From: Sulfurovum sp.
Lineage (GTDB): Bacteria; Campylobacterota; Campylobacteria; Campylobacterales; Sulfurovaceae
Direction of reading: 5' to 3'
NCBI GenBank assembly: GCA_027083995.1
Contig: JALWME010000102.1
Location: forward strand, 1 to 16,719
Length of the DNA stretch: 16,719 nucleotides
The notes beneath the pieces are model-generated. The model was not told the DNA's origin, ran no database searches, and saw only the letters and a list, made by a program, of their open reading frames with translations. The first letter of the stretch is position 1, and every line of letters starts with the position of its first letter. Of this stretch, positions 1 through 8,270 are shown piece by piece. Position numbers and translations under genes: made by a program.

Positions 1-1243
1 GGGTTTCACCATCACATACTATAGGATTAAAGCCAATGAGTCCAGTCTCTAGTGAACAAAGTGCTTTTTGGAATGATTCTTTAAAAGTTCGACCTATTGC
101 CATAGCTTCTCCGACAGACTTCATAGCAGTAGTAAGGGTAGAGTTTGCCAAAGGGAATTTTTCGAAAGTAAACCTAGGTAGTTTGGTCACAATATAGTCA
201 ATCACTGGTTCAAAAGAGGCTGGCGTGCCAGTGATGTCATTGTTAATCTCATCTAGCGTAAAGCCAACAGCCAAAAGTGTGGCTACTTTGGCGATAGGGT
301 AGCCTGTAGCCTTGGATGCCAGGGCAGAAGAACGACTTACCCGTGGATTCATCTCAATGACAATCATACGACCTGTATCAGGGTTGATAGAGAATTGTAC
401 ATTAGAACCACCAGTATCAACGCCTACTTCACGCAATATCTTAAAAGAGGCATCTCTCATATTTTGGTACTCTTTGTCAGTCAATGTGAGTGCAGGAGCA
501 AGCGTGATAGAGTCTCCTGTATGTACACCCATTGGGTCAAAGTTTTCGATAGAACAGACAATAATGCAGTTATCGGCTTTATCACGAATGACTTCCATTT
601 CATACTCTTTCCATCCTAAAAGAGACTCCTCAATAAGGATTTCAGAGATAGGTGAAGCTTCAAGTCCACCACGAACTATCTCTTTGTATTCATCCATATT
701 GTAAGCCACACCTGAACCACCACCTGCCATAGTAAATGATGCACGAATAATCAGTGGAAAACCAATGTTCTTTGCCGCATCTAGTGCCTCATCCATATTA
801 TAGGCATATTGAGAGATAGGCAAGTCCATGCCTATTTTAATCATGGCTTCTTTGAATGCTTGACGATCTTCACCCTTTTTAATGGCTGCAGGATTTGCAC
901 CTAGAAACTCTATACCTTTCAGTAGTCCAGTATCATACATATCCATAGCCACATTGAGTGCTGTTTGTCCACCCATAGTTGGCAATATGGCATCTATCTT
1001 CTCTTGTGTAATGATTTTAGAGATAACTTCAGGAGTAATAGGTTCGATGTAGGTTCTGTCTGCAAATTCAGGATCAGTCATAATTGTAGCTGGATTGGAG
1101 TTTATGAGTATAACTCTGTAACCCAGTTCTTTAAGTGTTTTGGCTGATTGTGTACCAGAATAGTCAAATTCACAAGCTTGACCGATAACGATAGGACCAG
1201 AACCAATAAGTAATATGGTATTGATGTCATTGCGTTTTGGCAT
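1..1243 (-). CDS. carB: Carbamoyl phosphate synthase large subunit, N-terminal part (runs off the left edge)
   Basis: The first 414 codons are present; the family is about 1,070-1,090 residues, so this is a window-edge truncation and not a broken gene. The protein uses glutamine-derived ammonia, bicarbonate and two ATP to make carbamoyl phosphate for arginine and pyrimidine synthesis, together with CarA. The N-terminus after the ATG reads [20 protein letters not shown], followed by a [10 protein letters not shown] motif, which is the classic CarB opening. Further in are [14 protein letters not shown], an ATP-grasp stretch with [10 protein letters not shown], and a metal/ATP-binding segment with [20 protein letters not shown]. 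The reading frame is open to the edge, ending ...VCDGET. An AAGGG ribosome binding site lies about 8 bases before the ATG. It follows mreC on the same strand after an 82-base gap. Identification is by conserved motifs and is very secure. Confidence 0.97.
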   Translation of the reverse strand, partial: MPKRNDINTILLIGSGPIVIGQACEFDYSGTQSAKTLKELGYRVILINSNPATIMTDPEFADRTYIEPITPEVISKIITQEKIDAILPTMGGQTALNVAMDMYDTGLLKGIEFLGANPAAIKKGEDRQAFKEAMIKIGMDLPISQYAYNMDEALDAAKNIGFPLIIRASFTMAGGGSGVAYNMDEYKEIVRGGLEASPISEILIEESLLGWKEYEMEVIRDKADNCIIVCSIENFDPMGVHTGDSITLAPALTLTDKEYQNMRDASFKILREVGVDTGGSNVQFSINPDTGRMIVIEMNPRVSRSSALASKATGYPIAKVATLLAVGFTLDEINNDITGTPASFEPVIDYIVTKLPRFTFEKFPLANSTLTTAMKSVGEAMAIGRTFKESFQKALCSLETGLIGFNPIVCDGET

Positions 1244-1272
1244 AGAGAGATACCCTTGATTTTTAGTTTGTT

Positions 1273-1278
1273 ATTATA
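1273..1278 (-). promoter_or_regulatory. Candidate -10 element for carB
   Basis: Read on the minus strand this is TATAAT, preceded by TG, about 30 bases before the carB ATG. A second TATAAT lies at 1315-1320, just after the mreC stop. No good -35 box is visible, but sigma-70 promoters in Campylobacterota often depend mainly on the -10. Read-through from mreC is also possible. Confidence 0.35.
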
Positions 1279-1282
1279 CATC

Positions 1283-1302
1283 AGGGAGATAAAAAACTCC
1301 CT
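1283..1302. repeat. Short perfect inverted repeat between mreC and carB
   Basis: AGGGAG and CTCCCT form a 6-base-pair stem around an 8-base loop that is U-rich in the minus-strand RNA. It lies after the mreC stop and upstream of the carB -10. No T-run follows on either strand, so it is not a standard intrinsic terminator. It might protect the mreC 3' end or act in carB regulation; neither is shown. Confidence 0.3.
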
Positions 1303-1325
1303 TAAAAAAGGTATATTATAAGCAC

Positions 1326-2414
1326 TTAAAAGAGATCTAGAGTACTTGATTTAGGTTTAGGTTTACTTTTTTTCTTTTTCTTCTTGGCTTTTCGTTTTTT
1401 AGGTTTGGTTTTTCGTTTTTTTACTTTTTTAGGTTTAGCTATGGTAGCAGTTTCTGTAGGTACGATTGGCTCTATCACATCTTCTTGTGTTTGATCGATA
1501 CGAGAAGGAATACTAGAGATGAGAGGCAATGATTGATTTTGATCGTATTTCCTCATTTTTGGAAGATTGACTATATTGTTTACTACAGTGATAGCTCTAA
1601 AAGGTCTTAGTTTGGTAGCATTTGAATCAAAGTTTTCAGCAATTGTAGCCTTAGCATCATTAATGAGAAAAAATGTTTTGGGATGGTAGATATCACTATA
1701 GGTTTTAATATGTGCAACTTTGTAGGAACTTTGTGTTTCTACCTTGGTGACAACACCCACAGGGATATTAGAAAAAAAGATATCATCTAGTCCAGAAGTT
1801 ACCACTTTGTCACCTTTTTTAATTTTATGCCATTTGGGTATAAATTTGATAATCATTTGATTGGTTTTTACACCAATTGCAATACCTGGTGCATTTTCAT
1901 TTCCTATAAAAACAGAAAAACGACATTTATTATCAGAAGTAAGGTAGCCATAGAGTTGATTGTTATGATATTCTGCGATACCTGCTACAACACTACCTTG
2001 AATCAAACCATAAAGCTTTTCTTTGTTTATATTTTTGGGTTTTGTAAGAATAATTTGTGAAAAACTATTGAGTTTTACATAAGAAATAGTTTCTAATATA
2101 GAAATATTATGGATTGGTAATTTGGAAAGTTCAGGAAGGACATTATAGATATTTTTTACTTGTTGTATGTAGTGGGTTTGCTCTAACAGCCGCTTACGTA
2201 GAATACGGTTTTCACGGCTTAGTTTTTCTATAGATTCTTTTTGAAAAATGTACGAGTGACTCTTCTCTTTTATCCCTTGTGTAAAATTTTGATAATTTTG
2301 CTTTATGGGATTGATGATATTAAGCAGCGTATCTGTAATACGCTCATCATTTCTACTAAGCAGGACTGTTAGTATCAGTAACAGTATGGCAATGATGATG
2401 AGTCTAGTCTTCAT
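1326..2414 (-). CDS. mreC: Rod shape-determining protein MreC with a lysine-rich C-terminal tail
   Basis: MreC is the bitopic inner-membrane protein that links cytoplasmic MreB filaments to the periplasmic wall-elongation machinery. The 362 residues show a membrane helix at about 4-20 (hydrophobic Leu/Ile run), a coiled-coil stretch at about 57-90, then a beta-rich periplasmic core. The core contains GSVVAGIAEY at about 155 and a KGDKVVTSGLDDIFF segment, a typical MreC signature. The last 36 residues are unusual: residues 327-356 hold about 19 Lys and 2 Arg, then the chain ends STLDLF. The ATG overlaps the 3' end of mreB by 11 bases, so translation is probably coupled to mreB. No mreD follows; carB is next. 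The core assignment is secure. The tail is in frame and continuous, but its role is unknown. Confidence 0.93.
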   Translation of the reverse strand: MKTRLIIIAILLLILTVLLSRNDERITDTLLNIINPIKQNYQNFTQGIKEKSHSYIFQKESIEKLSRENRILRKRLLEQTHYIQQVKNIYNVLPELSKLPIHNISILETISYVKLNSFSQIILTKPKNINKEKLYGLIQGSVVAGIAEYHNNQLYGYLTSDNKCRFSVFIGNENAPGIAIGVKTNQMIIKFIPKWHKIKKGDKVVTSGLDDIFFSNIPVGVVTKVETQSSYKVAHIKTYSDIYHPKTFFLINDAKATIAENFDSNATKLRPFRAITVVNNIVNLPKMRKYDQNQSLPLISSIPSRIDQTQEDVIEPIVPTETATIAKPKKVKKRKTKPKKRKAKKKKKKSKPKPKSSTLDLF

Positions 2415-3438
2415 AAGCCATTTGTTGGAGTAAATCTATCTCATCTAATGCTTTACCTGTACCTTTAGCTACAGCCAAGAGAGGATCTTCTGCAATATAT
2501 ACCGGGAGCTTAACAATATCAGAAAGATATTTGTCAAGTCCTCTAATCAATGCACCGCCACCAGTGAGTACGATACCATTTTCTACGATGTCCCCTGCAA
2601 GTTCAGGTGGTGTTTGTTCAAGTACTGATTCTAAGGCATTTGCTATCTCTTCAAGAGAGTCTTTCATCGCTGCTCTGATATGTTCAGAGGTGATTTCGAT
2701 AGAAGCCAAACTTCCTTCTACCTGATCTCTACCACGTACATTCGTTGTAAGTTCTGTTTCAAGTAATACGGCTGTGCCTATTTTTATCTTGAGTTCTTCA
2801 GCTACACGCTCACCAATAAGAAGATTAAAATTCTTTTTAATGTAATCAACAATAGACTGGTCAATGTGATCTCCTGCAATGCGTATAGACTTACTTTGTA
2901 CAAGCCCACCCAGTGAGGTTACACCTATCTCGGTTGTACCTCCCCCAATATCAACTACTAGATTACCATTGGGGTCTTTGACTGGGATACCAGCACCAAT
3001 AGCAGCTGCCATTGGTTCTTCAATGAGATAGACATATCTGGCACCTGCATTTTCGGCTGAATCTTTTACTGCACGTCTTTCTACCTGTGTAAGTCCATAA
3101 GGAACACAGATAATAATACGTGGTGAGAAAAATCCTTTTCGTTTATGGGCTTTTTCAATGAAGTAGCGTATCATCATTTCTGTGACCTCAAAGTCAGCAA
3201 TGACACCATCTCTCATAGGACGTATAGCTTTGATGTTTCCTGGTGTTTTACCTACCATATCTTTAGCTTCTTGACCTACAGCCAAGATACGTTCCTGACC
3301 ATGTTTATCATATTGGATTGCAACCACAGAAGGTTCATTAATGCTAATACCTTGTCCTTTAACCAGTACAAGTGTGTTGGCTGTTCCCAAATCGATGGCT
3401 AAATCGTTTGAGAACATACCTAAAATTCTTTTAAACAT
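2404..3438 (-). CDS. mreB: Rod shape-determining protein MreB (bacterial actin)
   Basis: This is a full-length 344-residue actin-like ATPase that forms membrane-bound filaments guiding lateral wall synthesis. The first residues, MFKRILGMF, look like the amphipathic membrane-binding helix of Gram-negative MreB. Phosphate-1 loop DLGTANTLV is at about 16-24, VPYG at about 112-115, phosphate-2 loop DIGGGTTEIG at 163-172, and the adenosine motif LTGGGALIRGL lies near the C-terminus. An AAGGA ribosome binding site sits 6 bases before the ATG. It begins 15 bases after the clpX stop and overlaps mreC. Placement after clpX and before mreC matches the Campylobacter/Helicobacter order I recall. Confidence 0.98.
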   Translation of the reverse strand: MFKRILGMFSNDLAIDLGTANTLVLVKGQGISINEPSVVAIQYDKHGQERILAVGQEAKDMVGKTPGNIKAIRPMRDGVIADFEVTEMMIRYFIEKAHKRKGFFSPRIIICVPYGLTQVERRAVKDSAENAGARYVYLIEEPMAAAIGAGIPVKDPNGNLVVDIGGGTTEIGVTSLGGLVQSKSIRIAGDHIDQSIVDYIKKNFNLLIGERVAEELKIKIGTAVLLETELTTNVRGRDQVEGSLASIEITSEHIRAAMKDSLEEIANALESVLEQTPPELAGDIVENGIVLTGGGALIRGLDKYLSDIVKLPVYIAEDPLLAVAKGTGKALDEIDLLQQMAYED

Positions 3439-3453
3439 TTTCTATCCTTTTGT

Positions 3454-4674
3454 TTATGCTGTTTTTTTATTTTTTATATAAAGAGGTTTTGATTCCAGTG
3501 CAACCACTTCTTTGGTAATGACTACCTCATACCCTGTAAGTTCTGGCAACTCATACATGATATCAAGTAAAAGTTCTTCAAGTATTGTACGTAGTCCTCT
3601 GGCACCAGTTTTTCTGTCTATGGCTTTTTGTGCAATAAGAGTGAGGGCATCTTCTTCAAAGCTAAGTTTTACGCCATCTATCTCAAAAAGTTTTTGGTAT
3701 TGTTTAAGCAGAGAGTTTTTAGGTTCTACCAATATACGTACCATATCTTCTTTACTTATTTCACCCAATGTTGCCAATACATGAAGACGACCGATAAGTT
3801 CGGGTATAAGTCCATAAGAGACCAAATCATCAGCCTCTATGAGATGCATCAGGTTTTCTTCTTCTTTTTTAGAGCGTTTCTTTTGCCCAAAACCAAGTGT
3901 GTTTGCTCCAAGTCTTCTTTTGAGTATGTCATTTAATCCATCAAATGCACCACCACAGATAAATAAAATATTTGAAGTATCTATCTGAATGAAATCTTGG
4001 TTGGGATGTTTACGTCCACCTTTTGGTGGAATATTTACAATAGACCCCTCTATGAGCTTTAGAAGTGCCTGCTGCACACCTTCTCCTGAGACATCTCGTG
4101 TGATAGAGCGGTTTTCACCCATACGGGCTATTTTATCTACTTCATCAATGAAGACTATGCCTTGTTCTGCACGTACAGGATCACCATCTGCTGCCATAAG
4201 TAGTTTGGTTAGAATATTTTCTACATCTTCACCCACATAGCCAGCTTCAGTAAGGTTGGTTGCATCTGCTATGGCTATAGGTACATTTAAAAACCTAGCA
4301 ATAGTTTGTGCCAACAGTGTTTTACCTGAACCTGTCGGTCCTACAAGTAAAACATTTGATTTGGCTATTTGTGTATCATCGTTATCTATAGTATCTTTAA
4401 AGATACGTTTATAATGGTTGTATACAGCTACAGAAAGTGTCTTTTTTGCTTTTTCTTGTCCTATAACATATTCACCCAGAAGTGTATTGATTTCCTTAGG
4501 TGTATAGAGCGTATAGCTACCTGTGTCTACATGAGAATCATCTATATCTTCACCTAAGAGTATTTTATATGCAGAGACCACACAGTTTGAACATATGTAT
4601 GCATTTTCTCCAGCAATAAGAGGATTTTCTTCAGTCTCTTTGGCTTCACAAAAACTACATGTTTTAATAGTCAT
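3454..4674 (-). CDS. clpX: ATP-dependent Clp protease, ATPase subunit ClpX
   Basis: This AAA+ unfoldase (406 residues) feeds substrates to ClpP in the cytoplasm. The N-terminal zinc domain has the C4 set C6, C9, C28, C31. The AAA+ module has Walker A GPTGSGKT at 112-119, pore-1 loop GYVGED at 145-150, Walker B IVFIDEVD at 173-180, and a sensor-2 arginine in GARG at 357-360. The ClpP-docking loop is LGF at 260-262 where E. coli has IGF; I recall LGF from Helicobacter, so it is expected to work. The ATG overlaps the lpxA stop as TAATG, a one-base overlap that suggests translational coupling to lipid A synthesis. clpP is not in this window. Confidence 0.98.
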   Translation of the reverse strand: MTIKTCSFCEAKETEENPLIAGENAYICSNCVVSAYKILLGEDIDDSHVDTGSYTLYTPKEINTLLGEYVIGQEKAKKTLSVAVYNHYKRIFKDTIDNDDTQIAKSNVLLVGPTGSGKTLLAQTIARFLNVPIAIADATNLTEAGYVGEDVENILTKLLMAADGDPVRAEQGIVFIDEVDKIARMGENRSITRDVSGEGVQQALLKLIEGSIVNIPPKGGRKHPNQDFIQIDTSNILFICGGAFDGLNDILKRRLGANTLGFGQKKRSKKEEENLMHLIEADDLVSYGLIPELIGRLHVLATLGEISKEDMVRILVEPKNSLLKQYQKLFEIDGVKLSFEEDALTLIAQKAIDRKTGARGLRTILEELLLDIMYELPELTGYEVVITKEVVALESKPLYIKNKKTA

Positions 4675-5501
4675 TATTTTTCCTCATTGTTTGATTGGGG
4701 TTTGGTATGGTTTTTATTATTCTCTTTTCTTTCAAAAGGTATTCCTCTTTTAGATGTTTTTATAAAGGTACAAAGTGATTTTACTTTGTCAGACTGTGTA
4801 CTTTCAAAAAGTCTCTGTGCTACTTCCTGAATAGGATTACCCTGTTCAAACAGCTCACGGTAGGCAAGTTTGAGTTCATTAATCTCATCTCGTTCTATTT
4901 TTCTACGTAGTCCGGTGAGGTTTAATCCCCTAAGTGTAGCTTTGTTACCCTCGGCTAGACAATAAGGAGGTACATCTTGTGTGAGTGCAGATGCACCACC
5001 TACCATTACATAATCACCGATATGTACAAATTGATGTACAGGCGTATACCCTCCGATAACCACATGATTCCCTAGTTCAACATGTCCTGCAAGTGCCACA
5101 CCGTTAGCCAGGATACAGTTGTCGCCTATAATCACATCATGTCCTAGGTGTACATAGCCCATAAGAAGGTTATTGTTACCAACTTTGGTAATAGACCCTC
5201 CCCCTTTAGTACCAGGGTTAAGTAGGGTAAATTCTCTAATAGTGTTGTTGTCTCCAATGACAAGTTCTACCTCTTCACCATCATACTTTAAATCTTGTGG
5301 GATAGTACCTATGGCAGCATTAGAAAAAATACGGTTATTTTTGCCAATAGTAGTTTTGCCCTCTATCACAGTATGTGAAGCTACAGTCGTATGGTCACTT
5401 ATCTTTACTTGTGATCCAACATAAGCAAAAGGACCAATGGATACATTGTTACCCAGTATTGCACCTTTTTCTATGATGGCTGTAGGATGAATAAGTGACA
5501 T
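4674..5501 (-). CDS. lpxA: Acyl-ACP--UDP-N-acetylglucosamine O-acyltransferase LpxA
   Basis: LpxA performs the first step of lipid A synthesis, moving a 3-hydroxyacyl chain from ACP to UDP-GlcNAc in the cytoplasm. The 275 residues show hexapeptide repeats of the left-handed beta helix from residue 5 ([22 protein letters not shown] and similar turns). His118 and His121 lie in HLGHD, with His121 matching the catalytic His125 of E. coli LpxA. The C-terminal helical part contains LTGLRRK. The end is a charged Asn/Lys/Glu tail of about 20 residues, weakly conserved in the family. An AGG site lies 7 bases before the ATG. It follows fabZ by 8 bases, which fits since both enzymes use 3-hydroxyacyl-ACP. 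Confidence 0.97.
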   Translation of the reverse strand: MSLIHPTAIIEKGAILGNNVSIGPFAYVGSQVKISDHTTVASHTVIEGKTTIGKNNRIFSNAAIGTIPQDLKYDGEEVELVIGDNNTIREFTLLNPGTKGGGSITKVGNNNLLMGYVHLGHDVIIGDNCILANGVALAGHVELGNHVVIGGYTPVHQFVHIGDYVMVGGASALTQDVPPYCLAEGNKATLRGLNLTGLRRKIERDEINELKLAYRELFEQGNPIQEVAQRLFESTQSDKVKSLCTFIKTSKRGIPFERKENNKNHTKPQSNNEEK

Positions 5502-5509
5502 CTATAGAC

Positions 5510-5959
5510 CTATTTGTCCACAATCATAGCTTTAAGTTCAGCCTGTGCCACAACTTTGTCATCTACATATGCTTTGGCCTCAAGCTGCCATACTGCTCCC
5601 TTGTTTTTAAGTACATTTATTTTGTAAACGAGTTGGTCACCTGGTGTGACAGGGGAACGAAACTTTGCTTTGTCTATACTCATAAAGTAAACTACTTTTT
5701 TATCAATGTCTTTTTTATCTTCATCATTAAGACTTTTAAAAGCAAGTACACCACCAGCTTGAGCCATACCTTCGATAATCATTACCCCAGGATAGATAGG
5801 GTGATCAGGAAAATGTCCTTGAAATACAGGTTCTGAGATAGAAACATTTTTAAATCCTTCTATATATTTACCAGGAGTAAGTTCAGTTACCCTGTCTAAA
5901 AGTAAAAATGGATATCTATGAGGTAATATTTTTTGAATTTCAACGACATTATAGAGCAC
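5510..5959 (-). CDS. fabZ: 3-hydroxyacyl-[acyl-carrier-protein] dehydratase FabZ
   Basis: FabZ removes water from 3-hydroxyacyl-ACP in fatty-acid elongation. At 149 residues it is the normal length. Signature motifs are [13 protein letters not shown] near residue 12 and the hot-dog fold active site [11 protein letters not shown] with His49 and Glu63 (in [10 protein letters not shown]), matching the family's catalytic His/Glu pair. The start is GTG, chosen because AAAGG lies 7 bases upstream and the HRYPFLL motif sits at the usual distance. FabZ and LpxA compete for the same acyl-ACP, so their linkage is a common balance point between phospholipid and lipid A supply. It heads the fabZ-lpxA-clpX-mreB-mreC run. 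Confidence 0.97.
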   Translation of the reverse strand: MLYNVVEIQKILPHRYPFLLLDRVTELTPGKYIEGFKNVSISEPVFQGHFPDHPIYPGVMIIEGMAQAGGVLAFKSLNDEDKKDIDKKVVYFMSIDKAKFRSPVTPGDQLVYKINVLKNKGAVWQLEAKAYVDDKVVAQAELKAMIVDK

Positions 5960-5988
5960 AAGTAGACCTTTATATAAAAAATTGTCTT

Positions 5989-5994
5989 ATTTTA
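5989..5994 (-). promoter_or_regulatory. Candidate -10 element upstream of fabZ
   Basis: On the minus strand this reads TAAAAT within an AT-rich stretch between queH and fabZ, about 30 bases before the GTG start and upstream of its AAAGG site. A TTGAGA / TATATA pair (5995-6000 and 5971-5976, spacing 18) is also visible, but its start point would fall on the ribosome binding site. Tentative. Confidence 0.3.
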
Positions 5995-6017
5995 TCTCAA
6001 ACTTAGTAAAAGGTGGT

Positions 6018-7097
6018 TTAGAGAGTAATAAGTACTTCTTTTACATCCTCATAGATTTTACTTTGACAAAAAATTTCTATCTTTTTATCGGGTATCTCTT
6101 CTACTACCAAGAGAGTAGAGAGGTCATATGTTGTGATACCAAGTTTTGACCGAATAGCAATTTCTTCATCAAAAGAAGGGGGATTATAAATAAGGTTTGT
6201 GACTGTTACATAGGCTGTAGAAGCCAATGTATTATAGGTGTCCAGTGTAATAAAACGTACCTCATCACGAGACATATAATATAGATTGTCTATGCTGCAC
6301 TCTATCTTGCCCCTGCTATAATTTCCACGTAGTGTAGAGTAGGGTAAAAAGTGAGCTGGGACTACAGTATTGCGTACACGTAACAGTCCTGAAGTTAAAC
6401 GCCAGTTTAAGAAGCGTTGTTTGATGATTTTATAAGGTATATTTTTTTCTTCCATTTCCCAGCGTTTCTCATACATTACTATACGTGCTTCTATGGATTC
6501 TGGTTGAATTTGTGCTGAAATAGGTACAAAGAGTTCATCTGCTAGTTTGTTTTGTTGGTCACGTTGGATATTTAGAGCAAACATACAGCCACAGTAGTCT
6601 TGACGGTAAAGTACATCCTCTTTTGCTAAGATGTTTTGCTCCTGTGTACCAGAGGCTTTACGATAATCAGGAGCTATAAATGCTATACCCTCACGTTGGG
6701 CCAGGGTATCACCAGCCATTTTAAGTTGTTTGAGTGATTTTTTTGGACTAGTGAGCAGGGTAGAGGTAAAAGAACGCTCTCCCATCTGAGCAGCTTTTTG
6801 AGCAGAGACTTCAAAACGTCTGTCAAAGCAGATACCACAACGGCTACCTTTTTCGGGTTCATGTTCAAACCCCCTCACAAGCTCAAGCCACTTCTCTACA
6901 TCATACTCACCCTCTATGAGTGCAATACCAAGCATCTTGCAACTTCTTTTTACATCGAGTAGGCGGAGGTAGTACTCAGAGTAGGGATGTATGTTGGGGT
7001 CGTAGAAAAAGCCTATGAGTTTCTCTTCTGGGTACTCTTCTTGGAGTTTTTGTAAGAAGTAGTGGCTGTCAACGGAACAGCAGATGTGTACTAGCAC
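6018..7097 (-). CDS. queH: Epoxyqueuosine reductase QueH, with a long C-terminal extension
   Basis: QueH reduces epoxyqueuosine to queuosine in tRNA, replacing the cobalamin-dependent QueG. The core carries all expected metal and cofactor cysteines: the CC pair in VHICCS near the N-terminus, RCGICFDRR, and the YCGC motif about 170 residues in, plus the NIHPYSEYYLR substrate stretch and STLLTSPKKS. I chose the GTG at 7097 (protein begins MLVHICCS); it has GGA about 8 bases upstream. A TTG at 7118 adds seven residues but has no ribosome binding site and borders a repeat tract. After about residue 185 there is an extra region of roughly 175 residues that I do not recognise and that is not part of minimal QueH. 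It follows lpxB by about 55 bases. Confidence 0.88.
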   Translation of the reverse strand: MLVHICCSVDSHYFLQKLQEEYPEEKLIGFFYDPNIHPYSEYYLRLLDVKRSCKMLGIALIEGEYDVEKWLELVRGFEHEPEKGSRCGICFDRRFEVSAQKAAQMGERSFTSTLLTSPKKSLKQLKMAGDTLAQREGIAFIAPDYRKASGTQEQNILAKEDVLYRQDYCGCMFALNIQRDQQNKLADELFVPISAQIQPESIEARIVMYEKRWEMEEKNIPYKIIKQRFLNWRLTSGLLRVRNTVVPAHFLPYSTLRGNYSRGKIECSIDNLYYMSRDEVRFITLDTYNTLASTAYVTVTNLIYNPPSFDEEIAIRSKLGITTYDLSTLLVVEEIPDKKIEIFCQSKIYEDVKEVLITL

Positions 7098-7119
7098 AGT
7101 TGTATCCGTTGGGGACAAA

Positions 7120-7147
7120 GTAAATAGTCAATAGTGAAGAGTGAAAA
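7120..7147. repeat. Four degenerate 7-base tandem repeats between lpxB and queH
   Basis: Read on the plus strand the units are GTAAATA, GTCAATA, GTGAAGA and GTGAAAA, exactly in 7-base phase, consensus GTNAANA. They fill most of the gap between the lpxB stop and the queH start. Their function is unknown. A related 7-base-phased tract lies near 10281. Confidence 0.55.
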
Positions 7148-7152
7148 ATACA

Positions 7153-8196
7153 TTATGAATCCATTATAATATTGGCAACATTCTGTGAACTGCCATGCCC
7201 CAGATATTCCCTTAATTCTTCTGCTTTCTTAGCAAATCTATCTTTGTCCGTATGATAGTACTCTTTTAGCAGATTGTCAACTGTGACTTCATCTTGAAGT
7301 AGTTCGTTGTGCAAAATTGTACCATTGTATTTTGTGAGTATGATATTGGCCAGTCCTACTTGACTAATGCCAAAGAGTTTAGTACCTATAAAAAAGTCTA
7401 CTTTTTTGGCGATGTAGGCTAGGGTAAAAGGTGTACCGATGAGTGCAGCTTCAAGCGTGGCTGTACCCGAACAGATAAAAGCAAATGCAGAACGTCTAAG
7501 TGCCTCATGGGTATCACGCACCACTTCAAACTCTCTGTTACCTTTGTAAAGATGTGCTATCTTGTCTCTGCTAAATGCTGGTGGTATGACCAGTAGAGGG
7601 TGTATTTCACTGCCCAGTTTACGTCTAAGTTCCAAGAAGATGGGCATAAGACGGGTTATCTCTGATTTACGACTTCCTGGCATAAAAGTGATGACATTTT
7701 TAGTCTCAACTTCAACTCTATGTAAATCTATCTCATCAAGTAAAGGGTGTCCAATATACTCAGCCTTGCCTTGTGGGTAGTAGTCTACTTCAAAAGGTAG
7801 AATGCCCAGAAGTTTGTCACAGTAGCGTTCTAACTTTTTGGCACGTTTGGGTCTTGACGCCCATATCTGAGGCAAGATGTAGTAGATAATCTCTTTATCG
7901 GGGTAGGCAGTTTTGAGTTTCTTTGCCAAGGGCAGGTTAAAAGCAGAAGAGTCCATAAGCAGTATTTTGTCCACATCTCTGGCAAGGGCTACCATCTCAT
8001 CCATCGCTTTATACGCCCAGCGTATTTTTTTGAGTGCATCTACCACACCTATGACTGCCATCGCAGAGATGTCATAGAGAGGCTTTCCTAAAGAGTTGTC
8101 AAATATTCCTACAAGTTCTACTTCTTGTGTATATTTGAGTACTTCTTTTAAGTGGAGATTTGATGAGGGTTCCAAAGCAGAGACTAAAAGTTTCAT
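7153..8196 (-). CDS. lpxB: Lipid-A-disaccharide synthase LpxB
   Basis: LpxB joins UDP-2,3-diacylglucosamine and lipid X to form the lipid A disaccharide at the inner membrane. Starting at the ATG at 8196 the protein is 347 residues and begins MKLLVSALEPSSNLH, a lineage-typical form of the family's AGExSGD opening. Other signatures are LPQIWASRPKRAKKL, LGILPFE, YIGHPLLDE, MPGSRKSEITR (the GSR nucleotide loop) and ICSGTATLEAALIGTP near the donor site. The open frame continues upstream to 8250, but AAGGA 8 bases before 8196 and homology both favour the shorter start. That start overlaps a possible small ORF by ATGA. lpxA is only about 1.7 kb downstream on the same strand, but the two are not adjacent. 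Confidence 0.95.
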   Translation of the reverse strand: MKLLVSALEPSSNLHLKEVLKYTQEVELVGIFDNSLGKPLYDISAMAVIGVVDALKKIRWAYKAMDEMVALARDVDKILLMDSSAFNLPLAKKLKTAYPDKEIIYYILPQIWASRPKRAKKLERYCDKLLGILPFEVDYYPQGKAEYIGHPLLDEIDLHRVEVETKNVITFMPGSRKSEITRLMPIFLELRRKLGSEIHPLLVIPPAFSRDKIAHLYKGNREFEVVRDTHEALRRSAFAFICSGTATLEAALIGTPFTLAYIAKKVDFFIGTKLFGISQVGLANIILTKYNGTILHNELLQDEVTVDNLLKEYYHTDKDRFAKKAEELREYLGHGSSQNVANIIMDS

Positions 8197-8270
8197 TTGA
8201 CAGTTCCTTTTTGAACTCCTCCCAAAAGAACTCTTCGACAGAGTGTCCAAACAATCAGTTGTTTTTTCAT
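8193..8270 (-). CDS. Possible 25-residue ORF coupled to both neighbours
   Basis: The frame begins ATG AAA AAA CAA and encodes a 25-residue basic peptide starting MKKQLIVWTLCRR and ending in VK. Its ATG overlaps the TGA of the upstream membrane protein as ATGA, and its own TGA overlaps the lpxB ATG, again as ATGA. An AGAGGA ribosome binding site lies 7 bases before the ATG. I recognise no homologue. It could be a true small protein, a coupling leader whose translation opens the lpxB start, or chance. A short hydrophobic stretch followed by basic residues could touch the membrane. Confidence 0.4.
   Translation of the reverse strand: MKKQLIVWTLCRRVLLGGVQKGTVK
8202..8217 (-). promoter_or_regulatory. 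lpxB: Small hairpin covering the lpxB ribosome binding site
   Basis: On the minus strand AGTTC and GAACT pair around a six-base loop AAAAAG, so the AAGGA site for lpxB is split between loop and stem. Ribosomes translating the small ORF at 8193-8270 would pass through and open it. The stem is only 5 base pairs, so it is weak by itself. Confidence 0.3.

Noticed and set aside
312..704. Plus-strand frame opposite carB
   Set aside because: The minus strand here encodes unmistakable CarB motifs in an uninterrupted frame, so the plus-strand frame is a shadow.
7120..7147. CRISPR-like array
   Set aside because: The units are 7 bases long, contiguous and degenerate, with no spacers and no cas genes nearby.
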